A stretch of DNA of 50,547 nucleotides from Bdellovibrionales bacterium (lineage in GTDB: Bacteria; Bdellovibrionota; Bdellovibrionia; Bdellovibrionales; UBA1609). The translations under genes and the position numbers were made by a program. The stretch spans positions 1-50,547 of the forward strand of contig JAGRAE010000003.1 of assembly GCA_020435005.1 (NCBI GenBank), in the 5' to 3' direction. The notes beneath the pieces were generated by a model. It was not told the DNA's origin and searched no databases. It saw only the letters and a list, made by a program, of their open reading frames with translations. Positions 1 to 8,320 of the stretch are shown here, one piece after another (the first letter of the stretch is position 1; each line of letters starts with the position of its first letter).

Positions 1-69
1 ACCAATTGGGCTTTTAAATTTAAAATATATGCTCTCTATCCTTAGATGCAAGAGAGTTAATTATCAAAC

Positions 70-456
70 TTATTGTGACTTTTCTATAAGTTTTTTATAT
101 TCGGGAGCTTTCATTAGATTTGCTAACTCTTTTTCAGAGTCCATCTCTATACGAATTAGCCAGCCATTATTCATTGGGTCATCATTCACCACACCTGGCT
201 CATCTAAGACCCCTACGTTGACTTCAATAACAGTTCCCGAAACAGGAGCCACTAAATCACTTACCGCTTTAACGCTTTCAACAACACCAAATGGCTCATT
301 TTGTGTGACTTTCTGCCCTTCTTCGGGAAGCTCTACATATACGACTTCACCTAGGTTTCCTTGAGCATATTCGGTAATTCCTACTGTCACTACATTTTCA
401 TCAACCTGTGCCCACTCATGGTCTTTGGTATAATAATTTTCTTCAGGTACATGCAT
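70..456 (-). CDS. gcvH: Glycine cleavage system H protein (lipoyl carrier)
   Basis: Carries the aminomethyl group between the P, T and L proteins of the glycine cleavage complex in the cytoplasm. The 128-residue length is normal for the family. The lipoyl attachment lysine is K63 in the E-S-V-K-A-V-S-D motif, and the N-terminus (Y-T-K-D-H-E-W) and the region G-N-L-G-E-V-V-Y-V-E-L-P are typical. The ATG has a strong ribosome binding site (GGAGGAG, about 8 bases upstream). It starts 2 bases after the gcvT stop, so the two are one transcript. gcvP, expected next, would lie beyond the left edge of the window. Confidence 0.96.
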   Translation of the reverse strand: MHVPEENYYTKDHEWAQVDENVVTVGITEYAQGNLGEVVYVELPEEGQKVTQNEPFGVVESVKAVSDLVAPVSGTVIEVNVGVLDEPGVVNDDPMNNGWLIRIEMDSEKELANLMKAPEYKKLIEKSQ

Positions 457-458
457 TT

Positions 459-1553
459 TTATGCTCCTCCACTACTAACAAAAGGGGTTTTTATAATTTG
501 TGCACGAAGCTTTCGCTGGCGAATTTGTATTTGAATCTCCGTTCCTTCTTCTGCGAAATCTTTTAACACATATGCGATACCGATGCCCTCATTTAAACAG
601 GGCGACATAGTTCCGCTTGTCACGCGCCCAATCAATTGTTCATCCATTGAAAAGACACTATATTCCTGACGTGGGATGCCTTTGTCCAGCATTTTAAAGC
701 CAATCAATTTATTTTTTAGCCCGTTTTCTTTCACTTTTAAAATCTGGTTTTTACCGATGAAGTCTTTGACTTGTGGTTTTACTACCCAACCGAGGCCTGC
801 TTCATAGGGATTTGTTGTGTCATCAATCTCATGACCATATAAGCTATATTTCATTTCTGTGCGCAAAGTATCTCGTGCACCTAAGCCGACAGGTTGAATA
901 TTGTATTTAGCGCCATCTTTGAGAAGCTGTTGCCACAGCATTAAAGCTTTTTCAGAACTTATAAATATTTCACAGCCATCCTCTCCGGTATAACCCGTGC
1001 GGGCTATGATACATTCCGCTCCTTCCCACTTTATTTGTTCAAAACAAAAACTCGGAATATTTTTTACTGATACATCGAAAAATTCATCAAGAAAAGTTAA
1101 AGCTTTGGGACCCTGAACTGCTATCTGACCCCAAAATGGACTTTCATTTATTATTTTTGCGCCTTTATTATGCTCTTGCATCCAGGCAAAATCTTTGTCG
1201 GTATTGGCGGCATTAACACAAAGAAGATACTCTCGTCCCTTTTCTATGCAATACACAATGAGGTCATCAACTATTCCCCCTTGCTCATTAGTTAACAAAG
1301 AGTATTGAGCTTGCCCTTTTTCTAGACGACCCACATTATTAGAAGTTAACCAATCTACAGTCTCTTCTGCTCGCTCTCCAGAAATTCTAATTTCACCCAT
1401 ATGGGAAACGTCAAAGAGACCGATATTTTCTCTTGTATTTAAATGCTCTTCGCGTAATCCCTTGTACTGTATGGGCATAGACCATCCAGCAAAATCTACC
1501 ATTTTAGCACCTAAATCAACATGGCTTTGGTAAATGGGTGTTTTTTGAATCAC
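459..1553 (-). CDS. gcvT: Aminomethyltransferase (glycine cleavage T protein)
   Basis: Transfers the methylene group from aminomethylated GcvH to tetrahydrofolate, releasing ammonia. At 364 residues it has the usual length. Family landmarks seen: F-A-G-W-S-M-P-I-Q-Y near residue 22, the G-L-F-D-V-S-H-M-G-E segment near residue 47, A-R-T-G-Y-T-G-E-D-G-C-E near residue 185 and G-L-G-A-R-D-T-L-R-T-E near 223. The start is GTG, chosen because TAGGGGGAA lies about 6 bases upstream. It is first of the gcvT-gcvH pair. The 253-base divergent region to the next gene shows no recognisable glycine riboswitch core, only a small hairpin. It supplies the one-carbon pool also used by folD nearby. Confidence 0.96.
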   Translation of the reverse strand: MIQKTPIYQSHVDLGAKMVDFAGWSMPIQYKGLREEHLNTRENIGLFDVSHMGEIRISGERAEETVDWLTSNNVGRLEKGQAQYSLLTNEQGGIVDDLIVYCIEKGREYLLCVNAANTDKDFAWMQEHNKGAKIINESPFWGQIAVQGPKALTFLDEFFDVSVKNIPSFCFEQIKWEGAECIIARTGYTGEDGCEIFISSEKALMLWQQLLKDGAKYNIQPVGLGARDTLRTEMKYSLYGHEIDDTTNPYEAGLGWVVKPQVKDFIGKNQILKVKENGLKNKLIGFKMLDKGIPRQEYSVFSMDEQLIGRVTSGTMSPCLNEGIGIAYVLKDFAEEGTEIQIQIRQRKLRAQIIKTPFVSSGGA

Positions 1554-1639
1554 TCAATTTCCCCCTAAAAATAAACCAATTAGTAGCCCATTCGCTTTAT
1601 CTTTGTCCACTAGAAGGTTCCTGGTTCTTACTGGTAGCA

Positions 1640-1664
1640 ATATTGCGTCACAAAGTGACAATAT
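1640..1664. promoter_or_regulatory. Hairpin in divergent region upstream of gcvT
   Basis: Two nested arms: ATATTG pairs with CAATAT (1640-1645 / 1659-1664) and TCAC pairs with GTGA (1648-1651 / 1655-1658) around AAA. It lies between divergently transcribed gcvT and the 1807 gene, so it could be an operator or a leader hairpin. No T-run follows on either strand. Function is inferred from position only. Confidence 0.25.
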
Positions 1665-1806
1665 AAGGCACTGTCCAAAATATATCTCTCTTAGAACCCA
1701 ATAAAAAGACATTCGGAGTTAATAAATTAGAGCCTCAGTGGCGTAGCATTTGCTTAATTAAGGCATGGATGAGGCTGGGAGTTGAGAGAATTTTGGAGGA
1801 CGTAAA

Positions 1807-4020
1807 TTGAAAAAATCATATCGACTAGTAATATTAGCTACCCTAGTTCCTAGCGTATGGGCTTGTGCACCTTTTGAGACACCTAAGTATGAACCCCCAA
1901 AACAAAGTCACAAACAAAATGATGATAGTATTAAAAAGCCGCCTCAACCACAAACTACGGGTCTCACAGAAGTAGTTCCCTACCGAAATAGCCCAAGTGA
2001 AAAACAAGAGCTTATTTATACTCCCTCTGGAGATGTGGACAAATTTGAAGAGCTATACAAAACAGAAACTTCACAAACTGGTTACTCAAAAGAATTTTCG
2101 AAAAAAATTCGTGCAGCTTCTATTATTCAAAAAATTGAAAATGACTTGAGAAAATTTACTATCAAGCTTGAACTTGAAGATTTAAATGAACTTATTGAGT
2201 TTTCTTATGAAACTACATTGAATGATGTATTTACAGAAAAAACATTAGAAACAAGTTCTCCGTCTAAAGATGGTTTTGAGTACTCTTTAGATGTAACCTG
2301 TGAAGTCAGCGATTGCAGCTCTCTAAGAATGACCTTAAAAAAGTTAAAAGAACAAAAAGTCATCGCTAGAACAAGTATGTTGTATTCTGTAAAAGTTAAA
2401 GATTATAGAATAGAACAACAGTCTGATAAGCAACAAAATTCTACTCCCCCTTTAGCTGAACAACTAAAAAAAGAATCAAAAGTAAGAGAAATTAATTTAT
2501 CAGTTGTAGATGGTGTTTCTAGGTCAGAATTAACTATAAATGACGAAAACTCACAAGCACCGATTTTAAAAATAGAGACTCCCATTGCTGATACTCATTC
2601 AGATGCTGTGCCTGCAGAAAATTTTCAAGCACAAGGTGTTTCTGAAGTTTTGTTACAAGGGAACAATCCAGAAAGTGGAGAAAGAGTTATTGATATTAAA
2701 GACAACCAAGGGAATGTAACTCGTATTCATATTGGAAAAAAAGATGAGATAAATCAAAATATCACAGATGTTCCTTCTGATTTTATAAATAACTACAAAA
2801 GTGCAATAATCCCATTAATATCTAATGGAATTTCAATTGAATCTTTAGAACAAAGCTTAGAAGTGACTTCTCGTTTGGAACTCTATAGGAATTCAGATAA
2901 AACTTTAAAATACATTCAATATTTTCAATCAAATCAACCTACACCAAATAAAATTGGTTCATGTGAGATGAATGTAAAATATAATAAATATCTTGCACAA
3001 AGTTTTTTGACACAAATGAAAACTAAAATACCACAAATTAATCTCACTCTTGGCGAACTCACTTCTCGCATACTTAATAAAGCTGATTCGCCTATTCAAA
3101 CTGCCTATTTGGTTGCTTTAGAAAGCCCCTACATGAACAATGGATTCAATGCCGACATTATTGCCTCTTATCAAAAAGCAGCTGGTTATGCTGATAACCA
3201 GCTCAAAGAGATCGGTAAAAGACGATGGGAATTTTGGTCAGATGCCGCTGGCCCCTATCAATGCCTAACAGATACTTGTCGATACATTATTCGCAAAAAC
3301 AAAAGCTTGTTAGAGCGTGCGGGCTTAAGTCCACAAGTTTTTTATGTCACACCAATGGAAAGAGAATATTTTAACCAAGCTGTTAGTTCCGGCAAAACAG
3401 AAGAAGATATTAAACGAGGAGAAATCCGCCGAACTATTTTTAATTCCGGTCGAGAAGCTGAATACGCTGAGCAGAGAAAAAATGCCAGTTTACACCCTGA
3501 TGATTCTAGAAAATACTTTGCAACTGCTACATTACTTGCTGGTTTAGTAATTAATGAAGATCTCATTGAGAAAAAAGTTTTCAATTCTGGTGAAAACCCA
3601 GCTATTCCTGATAAGCTTGAGTTCAAACGAAAACTACGCAAAGATCCCTCACTCGCTTATTATGCCTATCGTGCTGGTGCTAACGAGATGATCAAGTCTG
3701 CCATTTGTTCACAAATGAGTGATTTGCAAGATAGAGAAGCCTGTCTTGATAAGTTATCTCGGGAACAAGCTCGCAGCAAAAGGCATGAAGGTTTTGATGC
3801 TACCCTAGAACAAATCACAGAAATGGGTATGGCCGATTGTAAATATTTGAATTATACTTGGGCATGGTTGGCTCTTCAATTTATAGGTTCTGACCCTGAC
3901 TCATATGGAATACATTTAGGAACTCCAGATGCAAGAGGTATAAACTTAGAAGATGTCATTTCACAAGACATGCTGGCTTTTATTGAAAGCGAAAACACAG
4001 AAAAAGAACAAACTCTATAA
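1807..4020 (+). CDS. Large lipoprotein with lytic-transglycosylase-like core
   Basis: A 737-residue exported lipoprotein: signal peptide with lipobox V-W-A-C (Cys20). Residues 25-330 are polar and low in complexity with no domain I recognise. Around residues 400-500 there is an SLT-like pattern: L-V-A-L-E-S with candidate catalytic Glu439, then about 40 residues later A-A-G-P-Y-Q (480-485), which matches the G-A-x-G-x-x-Q-F segment of lysozyme-like transglycosylases. This suggests cleavage of peptidoglycan glycan strands at the envelope. The TTG start is supported by GGAGG seven bases upstream; no better start is nearby. Its 3' end overlaps convergent folD by 6 bases. The catalytic assignment is inference from two short motifs. 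Confidence 0.7.
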   Translation: MKKSYRLVILATLVPSVWACAPFETPKYEPPKQSHKQNDDSIKKPPQPQTTGLTEVVPYRNSPSEKQELIYTPSGDVDKFEELYKTETSQTGYSKEFSKKIRAASIIQKIENDLRKFTIKLELEDLNELIEFSYETTLNDVFTEKTLETSSPSKDGFEYSLDVTCEVSDCSSLRMTLKKLKEQKVIARTSMLYSVKVKDYRIEQQSDKQQNSTPPLAEQLKKESKVREINLSVVDGVSRSELTINDENSQAPILKIETPIADTHSDAVPAENFQAQGVSEVLLQGNNPESGERVIDIKDNQGNVTRIHIGKKDEINQNITDVPSDFINNYKSAIIPLISNGISIESLEQSLEVTSRLELYRNSDKTLKYIQYFQSNQPTPNKIGSCEMNVKYNKYLAQSFLTQMKTKIPQINLTLGELTSRILNKADSPIQTAYLVALESPYMNNGFNADIIASYQKAAGYADNQLKEIGKRRWEFWSDAAGPYQCLTDTCRYIIRKNKSLLERAGLSPQVFYVTPMEREYFNQAVSSGKTEEDIKRGEIRRTIFNSGREAEYAEQRKNASLHPDDSRKYFATATLLAGLVINEDLIEKKVFNSGENPAIPDKLEFKRKLRKDPSLAYYAYRAGANEMIKSAICSQMSDLQDREACLDKLSREQARSKRHEGFDATLEQITEMGMADCKYLNYTWAWLALQFIGSDPDSYGIHLGTPDARGINLEDVISQDMLAFIESENTEKEQTL

Positions 4021-4863
4021 ACTAGCTAATTTTAAAGTGTTTTCCAGAAGCATTGTGATGGTCATTGGACCAACCCCTCCTGGTACAGGAGTTGCTGCAT
4101 TGACCCAACCATCAAGCTCATCAAAGCGAACGTCACCACACAATTTTGATTGACCATTGACTTCTATTCTATGAATTCCAACATCCACTACAACAGCTCC
4201 TGATTTAAAATCTTCTCTTCCTAACATTAATGGTTTCCCTGCTGCCACCACTACTATATCAGCTCGTTGGGTATATTCTTGTAAATTGTTAGTGCGTGAG
4301 TGACAAATTGTAACCGTTGCATTGGCTTCTTGCAGTAGATGAGCCATAGGTTTACCTACTATGTTACTACGACCAATAACAACAGCGTATTTCCCTTCTA
4401 CTGAAATTTTATAATGTTCTAAAATTTTCATGACTCCAGATGGTGTGCAAGGAGTTACACGGGCGATTCCTTTCCAGCAAAGCCCCATATTTTCAACAGT
4501 TAGAGCATCGGGGTCTTTACGAGGATTTATCCAACTCAGCACCTCATCACTATTTAAATGCTTTGGTAGAGGTAGTTGTACTAAAATACCATGGACCCGA
4601 TCGTCATTATTTAGCTTCTCAATGAGTAATTTTAAATCATTAGCAGAAGTGTCTGCAGACATTTTATATTCATAAGACTGAATACCTACTTGTTCACAAG
4701 CTTTACCCTTATTTCTAACATAAACTTGTGACGCTGGATCCTCTCCTACAAGTACAACAGCTAATCCAGGGTGGACACCTTTTTTACTCTTAAGTTGTTG
4801 AACTTCTTCGCTTATTTTTTGCCTTCGTACTTTAGAAACTTCATTACCACTTAAGATTTTCAT
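4015..4863 (-). CDS. folD: Bifunctional methylenetetrahydrofolate dehydrogenase / cyclohydrolase
   Basis: Interconverts 5,10-methylene-, methenyl- and 10-formyl-tetrahydrofolate with NADP. All FolD signatures are present in 282 residues: the catalytic-lysine region Y-V-R-N-K-G-K-A-C near 50, H-G-I-L-V-Q-L-P-L-P near 95, the Rossmann-type G-R-S-N-I-V-G-K-P near 165 and the C-terminal signature P-V-P-G-G-V-G-P-M-T. The ATG has no Shine-Dalgarno sequence. A -35/-10 pair ends 6 bases upstream of it, which fits a leaderless transcript. The stop codon overlaps the end of the convergent lipoprotein gene, leaving no room for a terminator. Confidence 0.97.
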   Translation of the reverse strand: MKILSGNEVSKVRRQKISEEVQQLKSKKGVHPGLAVVLVGEDPASQVYVRNKGKACEQVGIQSYEYKMSADTSANDLKLLIEKLNNDDRVHGILVQLPLPKHLNSDEVLSWINPRKDPDALTVENMGLCWKGIARVTPCTPSGVMKILEHYKISVEGKYAVVIGRSNIVGKPMAHLLQEANATVTICHSRTNNLQEYTQRADIVVVAAGKPLMLGREDFKSGAVVVDVGIHRIEVNGQSKLCGDVRFDELDGWVNAATPVPGGVGPMTITMLLENTLKLASL

Positions 4864-4869
4864 AGGTTA

Positions 4870-4898
4870 AATATAAAGACCCCTGCACGCTTGGTCAC
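4870..4898 (-). promoter_or_regulatory. Putative folD promoter giving a leaderless mRNA
   Basis: On the minus strand GTGACC (4898-4893), a 17-base spacer, then TATATT (4875-4870), then 6 bases to the folD ATG. Expected transcription start falls on or next to the A of the ATG, and no ribosome binding site exists in between. Motif match only. Confidence 0.45.
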
Positions 4899-5018
4899 GC
4901 TCTTTGCCAATTGACTACTTGCATGACTTGGATTAGTAATAATACCAATTCCAGAGATTAGTTGTCTAAGACGGTTTCTTAGGGAATGGGTATAAGTAAA
5001 CAAAGTGAGGATGGTCTA

Positions 5019-5234
5019 ATGGCAGGCAAAGTTAAACTTTCAAAAGATGGAACTAATATTGACTTTTCAACGTCTGACACAATCCCCGCTTCTATTAAAA
5101 AGTTTCGCAAAAGCCCGGAGATTGAAGGTTTTTACCGCTTTGTTTATGAAAATGATTTACAAAAAGAAGCCTTTCAAATTTTAGCTAAAATTGTTGCTCG
5201 CAGAAAAACAGAAAGAATTTCAAAAAAGAAATAA
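5019..5234 (+). CDS. Small conserved-looking protein of unknown function
   Basis: A 71-residue, lysine-rich soluble protein with no signal peptide or membrane segment. The C-terminal half (about 33-60) reads as helical, with F-Y-R-F-V-Y-E-N-D-L and E-A-F-Q-I-L-A-K-I. I do not recognise the family. The ATG at 5019 is preferred over the in-frame ATG at 4986 because GAGG lies 8 bases upstream of it, while the upstream ATG has AGGG only one base away. It is monocistronic, between folD and the pilus cluster. Codon use resembles its neighbours, so it is probably real. Confidence 0.65.
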   Translation: MAGKVKLSKDGTNIDFSTSDTIPASIKKFRKSPEIEGFYRFVYENDLQKEAFQILAKIVARRKTERISKKK

Positions 5235-5430
5235 TCTAATTTTCATTTTTTAATTTAGTAATCAACTACATATAAACATTCAAATTACAGGAAAATAAAA
5301 CTGCTTGTGTATTTTACTATTTGTCCGGCACCTGTCCGAATATCAGACAAACAGAATTGTATATCTATTAATTTCTAACTGAGCATCGTGTTCCTTTTTG
5401 CACAATAAAAAACTGTAAAAAGGAGTTTTT

Positions 5431-5691
5431 ATGAAATTAATTAAAAACAAAAGAGGACAAGGTTTAATAGAGTATTTGATCTTAGTGGCATTTATGGCCA
5501 TTGCTTGCATTGGCGTTGTTAGAGCCATTAACCATACTGTTAATTCAAAGTTCCAAGAAGTCGACTATGCATTGAGAGGCACCAGAAAAACCGTAGAAAA
5601 AGAAGAAATTGATTCAAATCTAAGTCGCAAAAGAGATCTCAGTAATTTTATGAATGGTGTAGGTAAAACAAATGGCCAAACAAACAATTAA
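5431..5691 (+). CDS. Flp/Fap-type pilin
   Basis: Major-pilin-type subunit of a Tad (type IVb) pilus. Residues 5-10 are basic, followed by R-G-Q-G-L-I-E-Y and a hydrophobic helix of about 22 residues: the class III prepilin signal cut by a TadV-type peptidase after the Gly, with the conserved Glu and Tyr. The 86-residue length fits, although the charged C-terminal tail (K-E-E-I-D..., N-G-Q-T-N-N) is longer than in many Flp pilins. AGGAG precedes the ATG. About 80 bases upstream, TTTGTC (5320-5325) and GACAAA (5346-5351) form an inverted repeat that could be an operator. It begins the cluster and overlaps the next gene by 20 bases. Confidence 0.85.
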   Translation: MKLIKNKRGQGLIEYLILVAFMAIACIGVVRAINHTVNSKFQEVDYALRGTRKTVEKEEIDSNLSRKRDLSNFMNGVGKTNGQTNN

Positions 5692-5971
5692 TAATCGCGG
5701 ACATGCCACAATTGAAGTTCTGATTAGCTTTATTGGAGCCTTCAAAATTATGACATTTACTATGTTCTTTATTATGATGATTTTTCTTAAAATTTGGGTA
5801 GACCACAACACTTACGAGGCGGCTATTTGCATGAATAGCTATCCCTACCCAATCAATTCCTGCCAAGAGGATTTGAATCATCAATTAACAGCTGTTTGGC
5901 CGCTTGGAAAGTTAACGCTATTTTATGAAAAAAAAAGCAATTACAAGTTTATGGAAATTTTGAGTTTATAA
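5672..5971 (+). CDS. TadE-like minor pseudopilin
   Basis: A 99-residue protein with the prepilin-like N-terminus N-N-R-G-H-A-T-I-E-V (Glu at the +5-type position) followed by a long hydrophobic helix (about 17-42), as in TadE/TadF pseudopilins. The short periplasmic part contains two cysteines (C-M-N-S-Y-P-Y-P-I-N-S-C) that could form a disulfide. It overlaps the pilin gene by 20 bases, so translation is probably coupled. TadE-type proteins are needed for Tad pilus assembly; the exact subunit role here is inferred from order and N-terminal motif. Confidence 0.7.
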   Translation: MAKQTINNRGHATIEVLISFIGAFKIMTFTMFFIMMIFLKIWVDHNTYEAAICMNSYPYPINSCQEDLNHQLTAVWPLGKLTLFYEKKSNYKFMEILSL

Positions 5972-5975
5972 AACC

Positions 5976-6689
5976 ATGGCATATCGAATTTCATCACTCC
6001 CTTCCTTACCACTCAACAAAGCCGGGCAAAGCATGGTTTTATTAGTAATTATTTTGCCCGGCTTTTTCTTACTTTGGACCTTAAGTTTAGAAGTTTACAA
6101 ATTTTTAAGTTTTAAAGAGAGATCCGTGCACGTTTGTCGACAAGAATTGTTAAAATATCAGGAAATAAATTTAAAAGGGCTACAAAGACTCGTTTCAATC
6201 AATCCACAAGCCCAACAATTACGAATAAAAAGAAAAATTGCTGAAGCAGCTTATTCTCTAGCAAAGAAATCAAAACAACCTTATGCGATTGCCGCGGCCT
6301 GGGGAAATTTAAAACTTGTTATCGCTGAACAAAAAACTTTTTCTCTTATACAAAAATCAATAATTTCATCCACAGAAGCTTTAGCATGGAAACAGTTACA
6401 TCAGGCCAGACAAAATATATTCCAGCTTCACTTCATTCACAACTACCCTTTAAGCCACCAACAAAATTTTCTTGCCATTAAAAAAATGCCTAGAAATTCA
6501 CTTACACCTGATTACATACTTAGAAGTAATTTTGAAAAAAAACAAAATGTAACTTTGTTGTGGCCTTTAACTTTCCTAAGAAAAATAGATATGAAAAAAA
6601 CAAATGATATTCAATTACAATGTAGTGCTACTATTGATGCAAAGGAGCAACCATGGCAAGTCGTTCTCAGCCACGCGGACAAGCTATAA
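5976..6689 (+). CDS. TadG/TadE-like Tad pilus assembly protein
   Basis: A 237-residue protein with one N-terminal membrane helix (about 20-45) preceded by N-K-A-G-Q-S-M-V, the pattern of TadG-like pseudopilins. The remainder is periplasmic, basic and helical (K-E-R-S-V-H-V-C-R-Q-E-L...). No von Willebrand A domain is apparent, so it is shorter than classical TadG. It starts 4 bases after the previous stop and overlaps the next gene by 37 bases, within a tightly coupled operon. Assignment rests on the N-terminus and position. Confidence 0.6.
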   Translation: MAYRISSLPSLPLNKAGQSMVLLVIILPGFFLLWTLSLEVYKFLSFKERSVHVCRQELLKYQEINLKGLQRLVSINPQAQQLRIKRKIAEAAYSLAKKSKQPYAIAAAWGNLKLVIAEQKTFSLIQKSIISSTEALAWKQLHQARQNIFQLHFIHNYPLSHQQNFLAIKKMPRNSLTPDYILRSNFEKKQNVTLLWPLTFLRKIDMKKTNDIQLQCSATIDAKEQPWQVVLSHADKL

Positions 6690-6835
6690 TAGAACTTTTA
6701 TTTTTAATATTATTTACCATCGCTTTTTATTTAAAAGCAATAAATATGGCAGACAATTGGATCAATAAAAACTCAAAAAAACATCGATTTACAAGTGAGA
6801 GCAATAATTATGACTCTAAAAGAAATACTAAATAA
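6653..6835 (+). CDS. Small TadE-like pseudopilin
   Basis: A 60-residue protein with N-terminal P-R-G-Q-A-I-I-E-L-L-F and one hydrophobic helix (about 10-30), then a short polar tail. This is the third prepilin-like N-terminus in a row in the cluster. AGGAG sits 5 bases before the ATG, which supports it despite its 37-base overlap with the upstream gene. It ends inside the beginning of the CpaB-like gene. The tail is too short for a globular domain. Confidence 0.6.
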   Translation: MASRSQPRGQAIIELLFLILFTIAFYLKAINMADNWINKNSKKHRFTSESNNYDSKRNTK

Positions 6836-7286
6836 AAATAAGTTTTGGTTAGCCGGTGGTTGCTTTATAGTTCTTTTAGCAATTTTAAATTTTTATCTAA
6901 ACAAACCACAAACCACTGCACAACAACCTGTACAAAAAGAAGAAATCGACATTACAACTTTTATTCCTAAAGGCTTTACTCTTGTTCCAATAATTGTGGA
7001 AAATTATAAGAATTTAGACCAAATTCTTGGAAAATATGGAGTTGTTGATCTCTATTCAAAAAAATACAATGGAAAAAATGTTCAATTAACTCTTGTTGGC
7101 AGAGGAATCCGAGCTTTACGCCCCAAAAAGTCTAGTGAAAGCGTTAGTTTACTCATTCCCTCAAACGAAGTAAAAAACGTACTCAAATCGGATGGACTTT
7201 TTTACTTAACCATTAATAACAAGAACACTGTCGGCACAGTTTTTGAAAAACCAAGCATGAAAAAGAGAATTATTTACACTCAATAG
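6810..7286 (+). CDS. CpaB/RcpC-like Flp pilus assembly protein
   Basis: A 158-residue single-pass protein: membrane helix at about 10-30, then a periplasmic beta-rich domain with F-I-P-K-G-F-T-L-V-P-I and Y-G-V-V-D-L-Y, resembling the SAF/RcpC region of CpaB. It is shorter than typical CpaB (about 250 or more). In Tad systems this protein works with the secretin in the outer part of the machine. The ATG at 6810 is preferred over GTG 6795 because GAGAG lies 8 bases upstream. It follows the pseudopilins with a small overlap. Confidence 0.6.
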   Translation: MTLKEILNKNKFWLAGGCFIVLLAILNFYLNKPQTTAQQPVQKEEIDITTFIPKGFTLVPIIVENYKNLDQILGKYGVVDLYSKKYNGKNVQLTLVGRGIRALRPKKSSESVSLLIPSNEVKNVLKSDGLFYLTINNKNTVGTVFEKPSMKKRIIYTQ

Positions 7287-7294
7287 GAGAGGAA

Positions 7295-8320
7295 ATGTTT
7301 ATTATTTTATTTTTTTTATTTTCAGAAAATTTATTTGCTGATGATTTTTTGATTCGTAGCCCTCAAGTTTACAAAGAAGAATTTACTAACTTTTTAAACA
7401 TCAATCCTCAATACAAATCAATTGAGCAAAATTGGCGCGAACAACTAGATAAAAATTCAAAACAGCTCGAAAAAAAATATATAAAAGCAAAATTTGAATT
7501 ATTAAATGGTTCGGCTAAAACTGCAGAGCAATTTTTTAAACAAATTGTCGAACAAGCCTATAATCAGGACTGGAAAGAAAGTGACAGAAAAATTATTGTA
7601 TTAAGCCATTTAAGATTAGCGCAAATCGATAATATCAATTGGGAAACATGGTTGCAAAAAGCCTTTGAGTTTGAAGCAAATTTCACTCTAGATAACAATA
7701 TTTTCCCTCCACCTTTTCAGCAAAAATGGCTAAAACTTAGAGATACAAAGACCACCACAAAATGGCAGCCACAATTACCTATAAATTTGATAGATAAAGT
7801 AGTAATTAATAGCAAAGTGTTCAATTATCAGCTTTATTCTTCATATTCTCTTAATGACTCTAATAACCGTGTCACCATAATTTCTAATTGCGGTTTTATA
7901 GAAAGTCTTACTGGTTCAGCCTTACAAATAAGAAATCATCAGTGGACTCTTCCACGGTATGCCCAGGGCAGCTGTTCAGATCATCAAATTTTACCAATTC
8001 CCAATATCTCCACATTTAAAGTACTTTACCCTCAACAGTGCGTTATTGTTGCCCCATCACCGATCAGAAACTTACCATTAAAGCTTTCACCAGATATCAC
8101 AGAAAATAATAAAGAAAGAAACTCAGAGCTACAAGAACCCTTTAAAAAAGTAGTTGTAAAGGATCTGCCTCAAACTGAAAGTTCAAGTTTGATAAAAAAT
8201 AAATGGTTATGGATGGGAGTTTCTCTATTGGCAGGTTACTACATTTATAATCACAATAATAAACAACGAGAGACACAAGTCGATGTGCAAGTAAAACCTA
8301 CACATCGAAAGGATGATTAA
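7295..8320 (+). CDS. Secreted or envelope protein of the Tad cluster, unknown function
   Basis: A 341-residue protein with signal peptide (F-F-L-F-S-E-N-L-F-A, cleavage near 15), a helical domain (about 20-150, rich in W, Q and E, possibly repeat-like), a beta-rich middle with two or three cysteines, and a C-terminal membrane helix (about 287-303, W-L-W-M-G-V-S-L-L-A-G-Y-Y) followed by a charged tail. Last gene of the pilin-to-CpaB run, 8 bases after it, with GGAGAGG before the ATG, so a pilus-linked envelope role is likely by context. No family recognised. Its stop overlaps the convergent Gly-rich gene by 4 bases. Confidence 0.7.
   Translation: MFIILFFLFSENLFADDFLIRSPQVYKEEFTNFLNINPQYKSIEQNWREQLDKNSKQLEKKYIKAKFELLNGSAKTAEQFFKQIVEQAYNQDWKESDRKIIVLSHLRLAQIDNINWETWLQKAFEFEANFTLDNNIFPPPFQQKWLKLRDTKTTTKWQPQLPINLIDKVVINSKVFNYQLYSSYSLNDSNNRVTIISNCGFIESLTGSALQIRNHQWTLPRYAQGSCSDHQILPIPNISTFKVLYPQQCVIVAPSPIRNLPLKLSPDITENNKERNSELQEPFKKVVVKDLPQTESSSLIKNKWLWMGVSLLAGYYIYNHNNKQRETQVDVQVKPTHRKDD

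Noticed and set aside
1554-1806. Glycine riboswitch upstream of gcvT
   Set aside because: The conserved tandem aptamer core was not found; only a small hairpin at 1640-1664.
5319-5343. Sigma-54 promoter ahead of the pilin (GGCAC motif)
   Set aside because: The GC of the -12 element is missing at the required 10-base spacing.
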